Positions 1 to 5,904 are shown, numbered from the stretch's first letter. The stretch is 5,904 bases of DNA from Streptosporangiaceae bacterium (GCA_030040815.1 JASHSZ010000287.1:1-5904); one strand, 5' to 3'. Made by a program: numbers and translations. Notes: generated by a model from the letters alone, not told the origin.

Positions 1-681
1 GACCTGGCCGGGTCCTGAGACGCCGATCGGCCGCCGGCCGCCTGGGCCGGGCGGTTCCGGTGGCAGCTCGCCGGGCAGCGGCGCCGGCCTACCCGGCCGG
101 GGCCCGGTCGTGCTGGGTGGAGGCGCGCCGCCTCGCAGGGCGGTAGTGGGGCCGGCTAGCCACTGCTCATCGGCCTCCGGCGGTCGGGCGTGACGTCCGC
201 TTCGGCGGCCGCTTCCAGTCGGCGCAGCGTCGGGACCACGTCCGCTCGGTCGGCCGCGCCGGGTCTGCGGAGCGTCAGGGCCACGGTCGAAGTCGGGGTA
301 GCCGGGCTGCCTGCCGTCCGGAGCGGGCGGCCGCGGCGCGTAGTGCTGGGTAATATCCGCCGGGCTGGCCGCGGACACCGGCGGCGGGGCGTAGCCATTT
401 CCGGGCGGTCCGTGGTTGCGGAACCGCAGCGTGGCCCGGCGACGACCCGAGCGGTCCCGCTGCCGTGGCACCGGCTCGTCGTCGGGTTCCGGCTCCTCGT
501 CGCCCCAGTCGACGCCGGACAGGTCGATGTGCCAGCCGGTATCGTCGAACGCCGGGCCGGTGTAGAACTGCTGGCCAGCATTCCAGCCAGGCACGGCCGG
601 ACGGACAGTCCAGTCCTGGACGTCCTGCTCTGACCCGCCGGAACCGGGGTACGGGTCAGGCTCGGACGGAGGGGTGCTCAT
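1..681 (-). CDS. Partial CDS: N-terminal 227 residues of probable MurJ/MviN lipid II flippase (disordered cytoplasmic extension)
   Basis: The minus-strand frame from the ATG at 681-679 stays open for 227 codons to the window edge, so the 3' part is missing. The start (MSTPPSEPDPYPG) is well supported: an AGAGGAGA ribosome-binding site lies 5 bases upstream, and the start is only 9 bases past the stop of the DUF6049 gene, implying translational coupling. The visible part has no hydrophobic segment. It has an aromatic/acidic block (about residues 40-70, including WHIDLSGVDWGDEEPEPD), a basic block (RQRDRSGRRRATLRF, 73-87), then Pro/Gly/Arg-rich sequence with two tandem 15-residue repeats starting RGPDA (133-162). 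This looks intrinsically disordered and cytoplasmic. Identity is inferred from position: in actinobacteria the gene after the DUF6049 gene is usually murJ/mviN (Rv3909-Rv3910 in M. tuberculosis), and actinobacterial MurJ proteins often carry long low-complexity N-termini. MurJ flips lipid II across the membrane for peptidoglycan synthesis. The coding call is firm; the MurJ identity cannot be proven because no membrane segment is in view. Confidence 0.75.
   Translation of the reverse strand, partial: MSTPPSEPDPYPGSGGSEQDVQDWTVRPAVPGWNAGQQFYTGPAFDDTGWHIDLSGVDWGDEEPEPDDEPVPRQRDRSGRRRATLRFRNHGPPGNGYAPPPVSAASPADITQHYAPRPPAPDGRQPGYPDFDRGPDAPQTRRGRPSGRGPDAAPTGSGRRSGRHARPPEADEQWLAGPTTALRGGAPPPSTTGPRPGRPAPLPGELPPEPPGPGGRRPIGVSGPGQV
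196..285 (-). repeat. Two tandem imperfect 45-bp coding repeats
   Basis: Within the probable MurJ N-terminus, residues 133-147 (RGPDAPQTRRGRPSG) and 148-162 (RGPDAAPTGSGRRSG) are adjacent copies of a 15-residue unit. Nine of the fifteen positions match, and the DNA at the start of each copy is also similar (GGYCCYGACGCT on the minus strand). This looks like local duplication within disordered, low-complexity sequence. Confidence 0.6.
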
Positions 682-685
682 CGGT

Positions 686-693
686 CTCCTCTA
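686..693 (-). promoter_or_regulatory. Ribosome-binding site of the probable murJ gene
   Basis: Read on the minus strand, the bases are AGAGGAGA type (GATAGAGGAGACCG before the ATG), close to the consensus AGGAGG and at a normal distance from the ATG at 681. The site overlaps the TAG stop codon (693-691) of the DUF6049 gene. Ribosomes finishing that gene would therefore be positioned to reinitiate. This fixes the start of the downstream gene. Confidence 0.8.
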
Positions 694-3012
694 TCGTGGC
701 CTGAACGTCCCCGCCGTCCCCAGTTCGCTGTGCCCTGGTTCGACGGCATCCGGTGGTCGCTCCCCGGTACTGTGCCCGGACTGCTCGTCCTCACTCGGAA
801 TCGGGCTGTCCGACGCATCAGCGGTCGGCCGCGGACGGCCGCGGCGGATCGCGCGCGCCGCTGACGCGAGCAGGAACACGCCGAGCGCCGCGGCAAAGAT
901 GATGATCCCGAGCAGGCCGACCTGCGTCGTCTGCACGGTCATCCGCACAGGCTGCATGGGCAGCAACTGGCCGTCGCGGGTAGCCAGGGTTATGGAGACA
1001 GTGGTCGAGCCCGTCTGCGACGCCGAGAACCGCAGCTTGACCGTCTCCGCAGTGCGCGCGGGCACCGTGAGCATACCGGGCGACGACGCCGCCACCTTGG
1101 CGCCGCCGATCGTGTCGTAGTTGAGCCGGAGCCCCACCTGCACGGCATAGCCGAGCAGGTTGTCGACCGACACGGGTACCGAGCCCCGCAGGCCGCCAAG
1201 GGTGATCCGGTTCGCAGCGACTATGTGCACGTCCTGCTGCTGCTGGCCGATGCGACTGCTCAGCGTCCCGATCATGGCAAGTGCCGCGGCCTTGAACCGG
1301 CCCTCGTAGGCGGAGGACTCGACGGTCGACACCGCCAGGTACAGCGCCGGGTCTGGCCGGGCGCGCAGCTGCTGCAGCTGCGTGACGTCGCGGTCGAGCG
1401 CGTTGAGCGGGCCCAGTTCGGTCTGACTGACGGCGGGCCCGCTGCCGGAGCTGGGCCACTGGACGGTGGGGGTGCTCTTCGCGCCCGTCAGCGACGTCAG
1501 GCTGGCCGGGCTGAGCCAGGGCGCAGACGCAGTCGTCCTGAGCAGGTCAGCGGCCAGGCCTGCGGGCGGCTGCCAGCGCTGCGGCGGCGCGACGATGATG
1601 GGCACGGACGGGTCCTGCTGGACCATCAGGGCCGTCTCGGCGAGGTAGTCCTGAGCCGCCGCGGACCCCGAACCCGGCGCGCTCGTGGCCGCGCTCAGTG
1701 TGCTCGTCAGCGAGTCGCTGGCCAGCAGCACGTTCAGGTAGCTTCCGTTGCCGGCCGGCGTCCGCACTACCGAGGTCTGCGCGGCGGGGTAGGCCGAGCT
1801 GCTGATCAGGACAGTGCCGACATCATCCGCGGCAGCCAGGTCCTCCAGGGTGCCGTAGCTGACCTGCGCGTCAGCCGCCCAGGCCAGGCCGGTTGCCTGC
1901 GCCTGGCCGGTCGGCGCGGTCGTGGCGACTGGCGGGCTCAGGTTGAGGCCGAGGATCTGGCTGGCCTGCGACCGACCGTAGGTGAACGAGCGCTGGACGT
2001 CAGCAGCGTGGCCGGCACCGATAAGTGCCGCCATATCCGGGTCGCCATACGCCGTGGCGAACACCGGCTGGCCCGCTGTCTCGGCTTTCAGCCTGGCGAG
2101 CCACGCCGATGCCGACCGGGCCCACCGCGGCTGGCTGGCACCACACCTGGCAAGCGCTCTGACGTTCGCGATGAGGGCGGGGTCGATCGCCCAGGTCAGC
2201 CCGTCAGTGTCGGCTAGGCTCTGGGGCTGCAGTCCACGGGCTGCTGGTGCCTTCGCCGCCCGGCTCGAGTCGGACTTGACGGCCTGCTCCTGCACCGCCG
2301 ACGTCACAGCGCTGCCCGTCGGCGCGCCGGCCGCGTCGAGCAGCTGGCCGAGGCGCCCCCCGCTGCCCAGGCTCGTGGCCAGCGCCGCAGCCTGCGCGCC
2401 TGAGCACGCGTTCTGCCACGGCTCGCCCAGCAGCGGCTGGTCTATGAGCGGCCACACCCACGCGACCTTCTGAGCTGCTGGCACCGTGCTGCCGTACGGT
2501 CCCTTCTTGGCCGGCACGTACGGCAGGAAGCTCTCGGCCCAGTTGAGCGGCTGATCGAAGACATCCTCGACCTGCGCCGCGACCGGATAGACGCCGAAAC
2601 TCGTCATGGCGCTGGTCGGCAGCTGAATGGACCAACTCGCGGAGGCTCCCTGGCTGAGCAGGCCGGACTCCCAGGTCGCGGTGGGCAGCGGCACGTCGGC
2701 CAGCGCGTAGAGGCCGGCCGCGCTCTGCTGCAGTTCGGCGACGCTGCTGACAGGAGTGCTGGAGTCGAGTAGCTGGACGATCAGGCGCCGCTGCGTGGCC
2801 GAGGTGTTGGTCACGATGCCAGTGACGGTCACCGTCGTGCCCGGGCCGGCCCATTGCGGGCTGAGGCCGGTGATCGTGACGGTCGCCGACGCCTGGCTGG
2901 CCTGTGCGGTCGCGGCTGCGGCCGGGTCCGCAGTGGTGATCAGCGCGGCTGGCACCGCCACTACGGCCAGCGCAAGAGCGACCGCCAGGGCGCGGGGTGC
3001 CCGTCGTGTCAT
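691..3012 (-). CDS. DUF6049 family protein: secreted ectodomain with C-terminal membrane anchor (773 aa)
   Basis: Function is not established for this family. I chose the ATG at 3012 (MTRRAPRALAVALALAVVAV) because a classic signal peptide begins there: an Arg-rich n-region, an Ala/Val/Leu core (about 8-25) and an Ala-rich cleavage region (about 30-36). The frame is open further upstream to an ATG at 3219, but that sequence is unconvincing protein lying in the intergenic region. A GTG at 3018 is an alternative; no well-spaced ribosome-binding site decides between them. The ectodomain has an Ig-like beta domain (about 43-165), a central alpha/beta region (about 180-600) with WVWPLIDQP, WAIDPAL and AYGDPDMAAL, then a second beta domain (about 600-695) containing VPVSVDNLLGYAVQVGLRL. 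One transmembrane helix (about 698-718) precedes a 51-residue acidic, Pro-rich cytoplasmic tail. The only cysteines are C203 and C290, a possible disulfide. It is homologous in position to M. tuberculosis Rv3909 and coupled to the probable murJ, which suggests an envelope role. Family call is confident; role is inference. Confidence 0.88.
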   Translation of the reverse strand: MTRRAPRALAVALALAVVAVPAALITTADPAAAATAQASQASATVTITGLSPQWAGPGTTVTVTGIVTNTSATQRRLIVQLLDSSTPVSSVAELQQSAAGLYALADVPLPTATWESGLLSQGASASWSIQLPTSAMTSFGVYPVAAQVEDVFDQPLNWAESFLPYVPAKKGPYGSTVPAAQKVAWVWPLIDQPLLGEPWQNACSGAQAAALATSLGSGGRLGQLLDAAGAPTGSAVTSAVQEQAVKSDSSRAAKAPAARGLQPQSLADTDGLTWAIDPALIANVRALARCGASQPRWARSASAWLARLKAETAGQPVFATAYGDPDMAALIGAGHAADVQRSFTYGRSQASQILGLNLSPPVATTAPTGQAQATGLAWAADAQVSYGTLEDLAAADDVGTVLISSSAYPAAQTSVVRTPAGNGSYLNVLLASDSLTSTLSAATSAPGSGSAAAQDYLAETALMVQQDPSVPIIVAPPQRWQPPAGLAADLLRTTASAPWLSPASLTSLTGAKSTPTVQWPSSGSGPAVSQTELGPLNALDRDVTQLQQLRARPDPALYLAVSTVESSAYEGRFKAAALAMIGTLSSRIGQQQQDVHIVAANRITLGGLRGSVPVSVDNLLGYAVQVGLRLNYDTIGGAKVAASSPGMLTVPARTAETVKLRFSASQTGSTTVSITLATRDGQLLPMQPVRMTVQTTQVGLLGIIIFAAALGVFLLASAARAIRRGRPRPTADASDSPIPSEDEQSGHSTGERPPDAVEPGHSELGTAGTFRPR

Positions 3013-3127
3013 CTCCACCAGCCTGTCGCGTCGCTGCCAAGGCGGCTCCGCCGCTGCGATGCAGGCCCGGGAGGGTCCAGGAGCACGACGGAGGTATGCC
3101 GAGAATGTTATTGCGGCGAGCCGAGTA

Positions 3128-3195
3128 CCCGGGGGTTGCCCGCGACGTGATCGCCGCTGCTGGTACCGGGCAGTATCCTGCGGGCAGCCCCCGGG
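3128..3195 (+). repeat. Imperfect inverted repeat: 16-bp GC-rich stem with 36-base loop
   Basis: The arm at 3128-3143 (CCCGGGGGTTGCCCGC) is complementary to 3180-3195 (GCGGGCAGCCCCCGGG). Fifteen of 16 pairs are Watson-Crick; the exception, T3136 against G3187, would be a stable U-G wobble in plus-strand RNA but an A-C mismatch in minus-strand RNA. G3144 with T3179 would add one more wobble pair. The plus-strand bias suggests an RNA element in the leader of the CCA-enzyme gene, whose start lies 50 bases downstream. A second GGGCAG copy inside the loop (3168-3173) can pair with the same TTGCCC bases of the 5' arm, allowing an alternative fold. It could instead be a DNA operator or a terminator-like structure. 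No known riboswitch class is recognised. Confidence 0.7.
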
Positions 3196-3230
3196 GTTCC
3201 CTGCTTTTCCGTTTCCCACAGGCTACGCGC

Positions 3231-3234
3231 AGGA
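3231..3234 (+). promoter_or_regulatory. Weak ribosome-binding site for the CCA-enzyme gene
   Basis: AGGA (within GCAGGACC) lies 10 bases before the ATG at 3245. It is short and at the far end of normal spacing. The ATG is still preferred because the family-conserved region begins soon after it and there is no in-frame ATG, GTG or TTG near it upstream. Confidence 0.45.
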
Positions 3235-3244
3235 CCTAGTCTCG

Positions 3245-4738
3245 ATGCCCGTGCCCGAACGAGATCCGCTGACCAGACGCCAGCTCCAGGCTGCGGCTGC
3301 GATTCTGTCCGCCTTGTCTCCGCGCGTGACCTGGCTGGGTGAGCTCTTTACCGCAGCCGGGCACGAGCTCGCGCTGGTAGGCGGCCCGGTTCGCGACGCT
3401 TTTCTCGGCCGGACGTCCACCGACTTCGACCTGACCACCGACGCGCTGCCCGCTCGCATCCAGGAACTGGTAGCTGGCTGGGCCGATCAGGTCTGGACCG
3501 TCGGCATCCAGTTCGGCACCGTTGGCCTGCGCAAAGGCGGGGACCACTTTGAGATCACCACCTACCGGAGCGACAGCTACGACCGCCTGTCCCGAAAGCC
3601 GGTCGTCTCCTATGGCCAGTCGCTGCCCGACGACCTGGCCCGCCGTGACTTCACCGTGAACGCGATGGCCGCCCGCCTGCCCAGCTACGAGCTTGTAGAC
3701 CCGTTCAACGGGCTAACTGACCTGCAGCGCGAAGTGCTCCGCACACCAGGGACGCCCCAGGATTCCTTCCGCGATGACCCGCTGCGCATTCTGCGGGCCG
3801 CCAGGTTTACCGCGCAGCTCGGGTTCACCGTGGCACCGGAGGTCCGGGTGGCGATGTCCGAGCTCGCCGCACTGCTCGCGCCCCCCAAGATCTCAGCGGA
3901 GCGGATCGAGGGGGAACTGACCAAGCTGCTGCGCTCGCCGTTGCCCGATGGCCCGAGGGCGGGCATCGCGCTGCTCGTGGAAACCGGCGTGGCCGATCAG
4001 GTGCTACCCGAGATCGCGGCGCTGCAACTGGAGGCGGACGAGCATTTCCGGCACAAGGACGTCTACCAGCACACGCTGACGGTGCTGAGCCAGGCCATCG
4101 AGCTCGAGCCCAGGTACGGCCTCGAGCGGGACCTGGTGCTGCGGCTGGCGGCGCTGCTGCACGACATCGGCAAGCCGCGGACCAGGATACGGCTGCCGGG
4201 CGGCAAGGTCGCCTTCCACCATCACGAGACCGTCGGCGCCAAGATGGCCCACAACCGGCTGACCCAGCTGCGGTACAGCAAGGAGGTGGTCGACGACGTC
4301 AGCCGCCTAGTCGAGCTGCACCTGCGGTTCCACGGCTACGGCGAGGGTGAGTGGACCGACTCGGCGGTGCGCAGATACGTCGCCGACGCCGGCCCGCTGC
4401 TGACCAGGCTGCACGCGCTCACCAGGGCGGACTGCACGACGCGGAACATGGCGAAGGCGCAGCGGCTCGCGCAGGCCTATGACCACCTGGAAGCGCGGAT
4501 CGCGCAACTGGCTGCGCAGGAGGAGCTGGACAGCATCCGCCCGGACCTGGACGGCGACGAGGTCATGGCGATCCTGGGCATTGACCCCGGCCCGCTGGTC
4601 GGCCGCGCCTTGACGTACCTGCGCGAGCTGCGGATCGAGGCAGGCCCGCTCGGGCATGATGCTGCGGTTCAGGAACTGCTGCGCTGGGCGAAATCGGTCG
4701 GCATCGAGCTACCGCCCACGCCAGGCGCGGCCGAGTGA
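3245..4738 (+). CDS. pcnA: CCA tRNA nucleotidyltransferase, class II, with HD domain (497 aa)
   Basis: The enzyme adds or repairs the 3'-terminal CCA of tRNAs from CTP and ATP in the cytoplasm. Length is close to the M. tuberculosis homologue (Rv3907c, about 480 aa). Visible motifs: the nucleotidyltransferase P-loop-like LVGGPVRDAFLGR (44-56); catalytic carboxylates D60 and D62 in TDFDLTTDA; RRDFTVNAMA (133-142); the nucleotide-selecting helix as DDPLR (177-181) followed by ILRAARF; and the AERIEGELTK neck motif (218-227). A C-terminal HD domain follows: H276, LLHDIGK with H306-D307, HHHE (325-328) and RAD (394-396), consistent with metal-dependent phosphohydrolase chemistry, though activity is not known here. 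The frame is open far upstream (to 2756), but that portion is antisense to the DUF6049 gene and not protein-like. The gene is divergent from the DUF6049 gene and its last 70 bases overlap the convergent MFS gene. The symbol pcnA follows actinobacterial usage; despite the name this is not a poly(A) polymerase by motif or context. 'cca' is an equivalent name. Confidence 0.95.
   Translation: MPVPERDPLTRRQLQAAAAILSALSPRVTWLGELFTAAGHELALVGGPVRDAFLGRTSTDFDLTTDALPARIQELVAGWADQVWTVGIQFGTVGLRKGGDHFEITTYRSDSYDRLSRKPVVSYGQSLPDDLARRDFTVNAMAARLPSYELVDPFNGLTDLQREVLRTPGTPQDSFRDDPLRILRAARFTAQLGFTVAPEVRVAMSELAALLAPPKISAERIEGELTKLLRSPLPDGPRAGIALLVETGVADQVLPEIAALQLEADEHFRHKDVYQHTLTVLSQAIELEPRYGLERDLVLRLAALLHDIGKPRTRIRLPGGKVAFHHHETVGAKMAHNRLTQLRYSKEVVDDVSRLVELHLRFHGYGEGEWTDSAVRRYVADAGPLLTRLHALTRADCTTRNMAKAQRLAQAYDHLEARIAQLAAQEELDSIRPDLDGDEVMAILGIDPGPLVGRALTYLRELRIEAGPLGHDAAVQELLRWAKSVGIELPPTPGAAE
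4669..4738. other. 70-bp convergent (tail-to-tail) gene overlap
   Basis: The MFS stop (4671-4669, minus) lies inside the CCA-enzyme gene, and the CCA-enzyme stop TGA (4736-4738, plus) lies inside the MFS gene. The last 22 or so residues of each protein share the same DNA on opposite strands. There is no space for a dedicated terminator between the genes, and I see no obvious bidirectional hairpin with T-tract here. The two transcripts should therefore have complementary 3' ends. Confidence 0.85.
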
Positions 4739-5904
4739 CGGCCGGTCAGCCAGTAGACCACCGCCACTACCGCGTACCCGATGGCAATCACCGCTATGAG
4801 CGTCGGCGAGTGGCCGCTCTTCGGCATGAACGGAACGCTGATCAGCGCGCCGGCCGCGAACGTGACATTGAACATCATGTCGTAGTAGGAGAACGCTCGC
4901 CCGCGGTAGTCATCGGCTAGCTGCTCCTGCAGGATCGTGGTGGCGCCGATCGCGATGCCCTGGCCGGCCAGGCCGAGGCCGAAGCCCATGATGATGTAGG
5001 GAATCTGAGTGAAGGTCTCGCCGAGCAGCCCGATCAGGAGCGCGCTCGCTACCAGCATGATGGTGATGTAGATCGGCTTCGCCAGTCGCCGCGTAGCGGG
5101 CGGCGTCACCAGCGCCGCGCAGAAATAACCCACCGCCACGGCTGCGACCAGGTAGCCGTAGTGAGTCTCAGCGATGCTCGGCTTCACGCCGGCGTAGAAG
5201 AAGTTCCGGTACAGCAGAATCGACATCAGGAACAAGATCCCATAGAAGAACCGGTTGCCGCCGGTGGCGCCCAGCGCGGCGGCCGGACCGCGCCGCCCGA
5301 TGACGTACCGCACGCCGTTGGCCAGGCCCAGTGCGACCACTCTGAGTTCAGTCAGCAGGCTGCGTGCCGGTGGCCGGCCGGGCTCTCGCGCCGGGCCCAG
5401 CAGGTCGCGCGGCATCATCCTGGCGACCAGGCTTGCGGCGACATAGCACACGCCCGCCACTAGCAGAGTGATGGCGGCGCCGCGCTCGGTGTCGCCGGTG
5501 GCCGCGTTCACGCCCAGCCCGACGATCCCGCCAACCGCGGCCAGGGTGCCGCCGAGGGTCGGCGACACCGAGTTGCCCATCACGAGCTTGTCCCTGGGGA
5601 CCACGTGTGGCAGCGCCGCTGAGAGCGCGGACAGGAAGAACCTGTTCACGGCGAGCACCAGCAGCACCGCCACGTAGAGCGGGACGCTCTTGTTGCCACT
5701 CGCCATCAGCCCCGCTGTCAGCACGACGAAAACGGACCTGAGCAGGGCCGAGTAGGTCAGGATCTGGCGCCGTGACCAGCGGTCGATGAAGACGCCCGCG
5801 AACGGCCCGATGAGCGAGTAGGGCCCGTACAGGACCGCGAACGCGGCGGCGCCTGCCGCCGGGTCCGGGAAAAACGATCTGTTAAAGAACACATACGTGC
5901 CGAC
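4669..5904 (-). CDS. MFS transporter, 5'-truncated by window edge (probable efflux protein)
   Basis: The stop is TGA at 4671-4669. The frame is open through the right edge. A GTG at 5892 is a possible start, but the preceding residues VGTY read on into VFFNRSFF, and a Gly-Thr-Tyr-Val stretch is expected inside helix 1 of such transporters. The true start therefore probably lies outside, with part of helix 1 missing. Numbering from the GTG codon: about eleven hydrophobic helices are visible (roughly 16-37, 45-64, 70-95, 112-131, 137-156, 207-228, 246-264, 272-291, 296-318, 337-358, 362-383). MFS motif A is clear in loop 2-3 as GVFIDRWSRR (33-42). A polar central loop spans 157-205, and the family-typical LQEQLADDYRGRAFS (321-335) precedes helix 11. 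It resembles the EntS/MFS_3-like drug or siderophore exporter group. A similar MFS gene lies near pcnA in Streptomyces, as I recall it. Substrate is unknown. The 24-residue polar tail after WLTG is encoded largely antisense to the end of the CCA-enzyme gene. Confidence 0.88.
   Translation of the reverse strand, partial: VGTYVFFNRSFFPDPAAGAAAFAVLYGPYSLIGPFAGVFIDRWSRRQILTYSALLRSVFVVLTAGLMASGNKSVPLYVAVLLVLAVNRFFLSALSAALPHVVPRDKLVMGNSVSPTLGGTLAAVGGIVGLGVNAATGDTERGAAITLLVAGVCYVAASLVARMMPRDLLGPAREPGRPPARSLLTELRVVALGLANGVRYVIGRRGPAAALGATGGNRFFYGILFLMSILLYRNFFYAGVKPSIAETHYGYLVAAVAVGYFCAALVTPPATRRLAKPIYITIMLVASALLIGLLGETFTQIPYIIMGFGLGLAGQGIAIGATTILQEQLADDYRGRAFSYYDMMFNVTFAAGALISVPFMPKSGHSPTLIAVIAIGYAVVAVVYWLTGRHSAAPGVGGSSMPTDFAQRSSS

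Larger units (their letters stand above)
3013..3244. promoter_or_regulatory. Divergent intergenic region between the DUF6049 and CCA-enzyme genes
   Basis: These 232 bases separate the two divergent start codons, so both promoters should lie here. No convincing protein is encoded in any frame, and there is no NUDIX gene, which occupies this position in M. tuberculosis (mutT4, Rv3908). The region contains a strong stem-loop (3128-3195), a pyrimidine-rich tract (3197-3217) and a small AT-rich patch near 3104-3112 (AATGTTATT), unusual for this GC-rich DNA. Weak -10-like hexamers are present (TATCCT at 3174-3179 on plus; TAACAT at 3110-3105 on minus), but neither has a good -35 partner, so I do not assign promoters to exact bases. 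Confidence 0.6.

Noticed and set aside
190..633. Plus-strand 147-codon frame, and a minus-strand 141-codon frame at 156-581
   Set aside because: Both are shadows of the minus-strand gene that starts at 681 with a strong ribosome-binding site and remains open to the window edge.
1225..2217. Long plus-strand open frame of 330 codons
   Set aside because: It lies entirely antisense to the DUF6049 gene, is Arg/Gly/Ala-rich with no recognisable domain, and is the usual shadow frame of a high-GC gene.
2204..3040. Minus-strand 278-codon frame overlapping the start of the DUF6049 gene in another frame
   Set aside because: Composition is Arg/Gly/Asp-rich without fold or motif; the DUF6049 frame has a signal peptide and family motifs.
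3174..3179. TATCCT as a -10 element for the CCA-enzyme gene
   Set aside because: No acceptable -35 hexamer at 16-18 bases upstream, and it falls inside the loop and stem; too weak to annotate.
3128..3217. Intrinsic terminator of a plus-strand transcript
   Set aside because: The stem is strong but the T-rich tract is interrupted by C and G and does not follow directly; no plus-strand gene ends just upstream. Kept only as a possible attenuator.
3013..3219. 69-codon upstream extension of the DUF6049 frame
   Set aside because: It would put a long Arg-rich, unconserved-looking segment before a perfect signal peptide and covers the divergent intergenic region and its stem-loop.
2756..3244. 163-codon upstream extension of the CCA-enzyme frame
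   Set aside because: About half is antisense to the DUF6049 gene, and the rest is intergenic; it would make the enzyme far longer than its family.
1..5904. Defence system, mobile element, CRISPR array, or tRNA gene
   Set aside because: No transposase, integrase, nuclease, repeat-spacer pattern or cloverleaf could be found on either strand; all long real frames are housekeeping or envelope genes.

Overview
The window looks like chromosome from a high-GC actinobacterium. Codons are strongly biased to G or C in the third position, and the gene set matches the conserved block near the replication origin of actinobacteria: CCA tRNA nucleotidyltransferase, DUF6049-type membrane-anchored protein, then MurJ/MviN. 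In Mycobacterium tuberculosis the equivalent stretch is Rv3907c (pcnA), Rv3908 (mutT4), Rv3909 and Rv3910. I see no mobile element, CRISPR array, tRNA or rRNA. It appears to be housekeeping, vertically inherited DNA rather than an accessory island.

Layout from left to right. Bases 1-681 (minus strand) hold the first 227 codons of a gene that runs off the left edge. They encode a proline-, glycine- and charge-rich, probably disordered N-terminus, most likely the cytoplasmic extension of MurJ, the lipid II flippase. Nine bases upstream of its start ends the DUF6049 gene (691-3012, minus strand), which encodes a secreted protein anchored by one C-terminal membrane helix. The two minus-strand genes are almost certainly one transcription unit. 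Bases 3013-3244 are a divergent intergenic region with a strong 16-bp stem-loop and a pyrimidine-rich tract. The plus-strand gene at 3245-4738 encodes a complete class II CCA-adding enzyme with an HD domain. It converges on, and overlaps by 70 bp, a minus-strand major facilitator superfamily exporter gene (4669-5904) whose first codons lie beyond the right edge.

Functionally the window combines tRNA 3'-end maturation (CCA enzyme), cell-envelope assembly (DUF6049 protein plus probable MurJ) and small-molecule export (MFS). No undescribed multi-gene system is evident. The points most worth a second look are the intergenic stem-loop where many actinobacteria carry a NUDIX gene, the antisense tail overlap between the CCA enzyme and the MFS gene, the uncharacterised DUF6049 ectodomain, and the long disordered extension of the probable MurJ.
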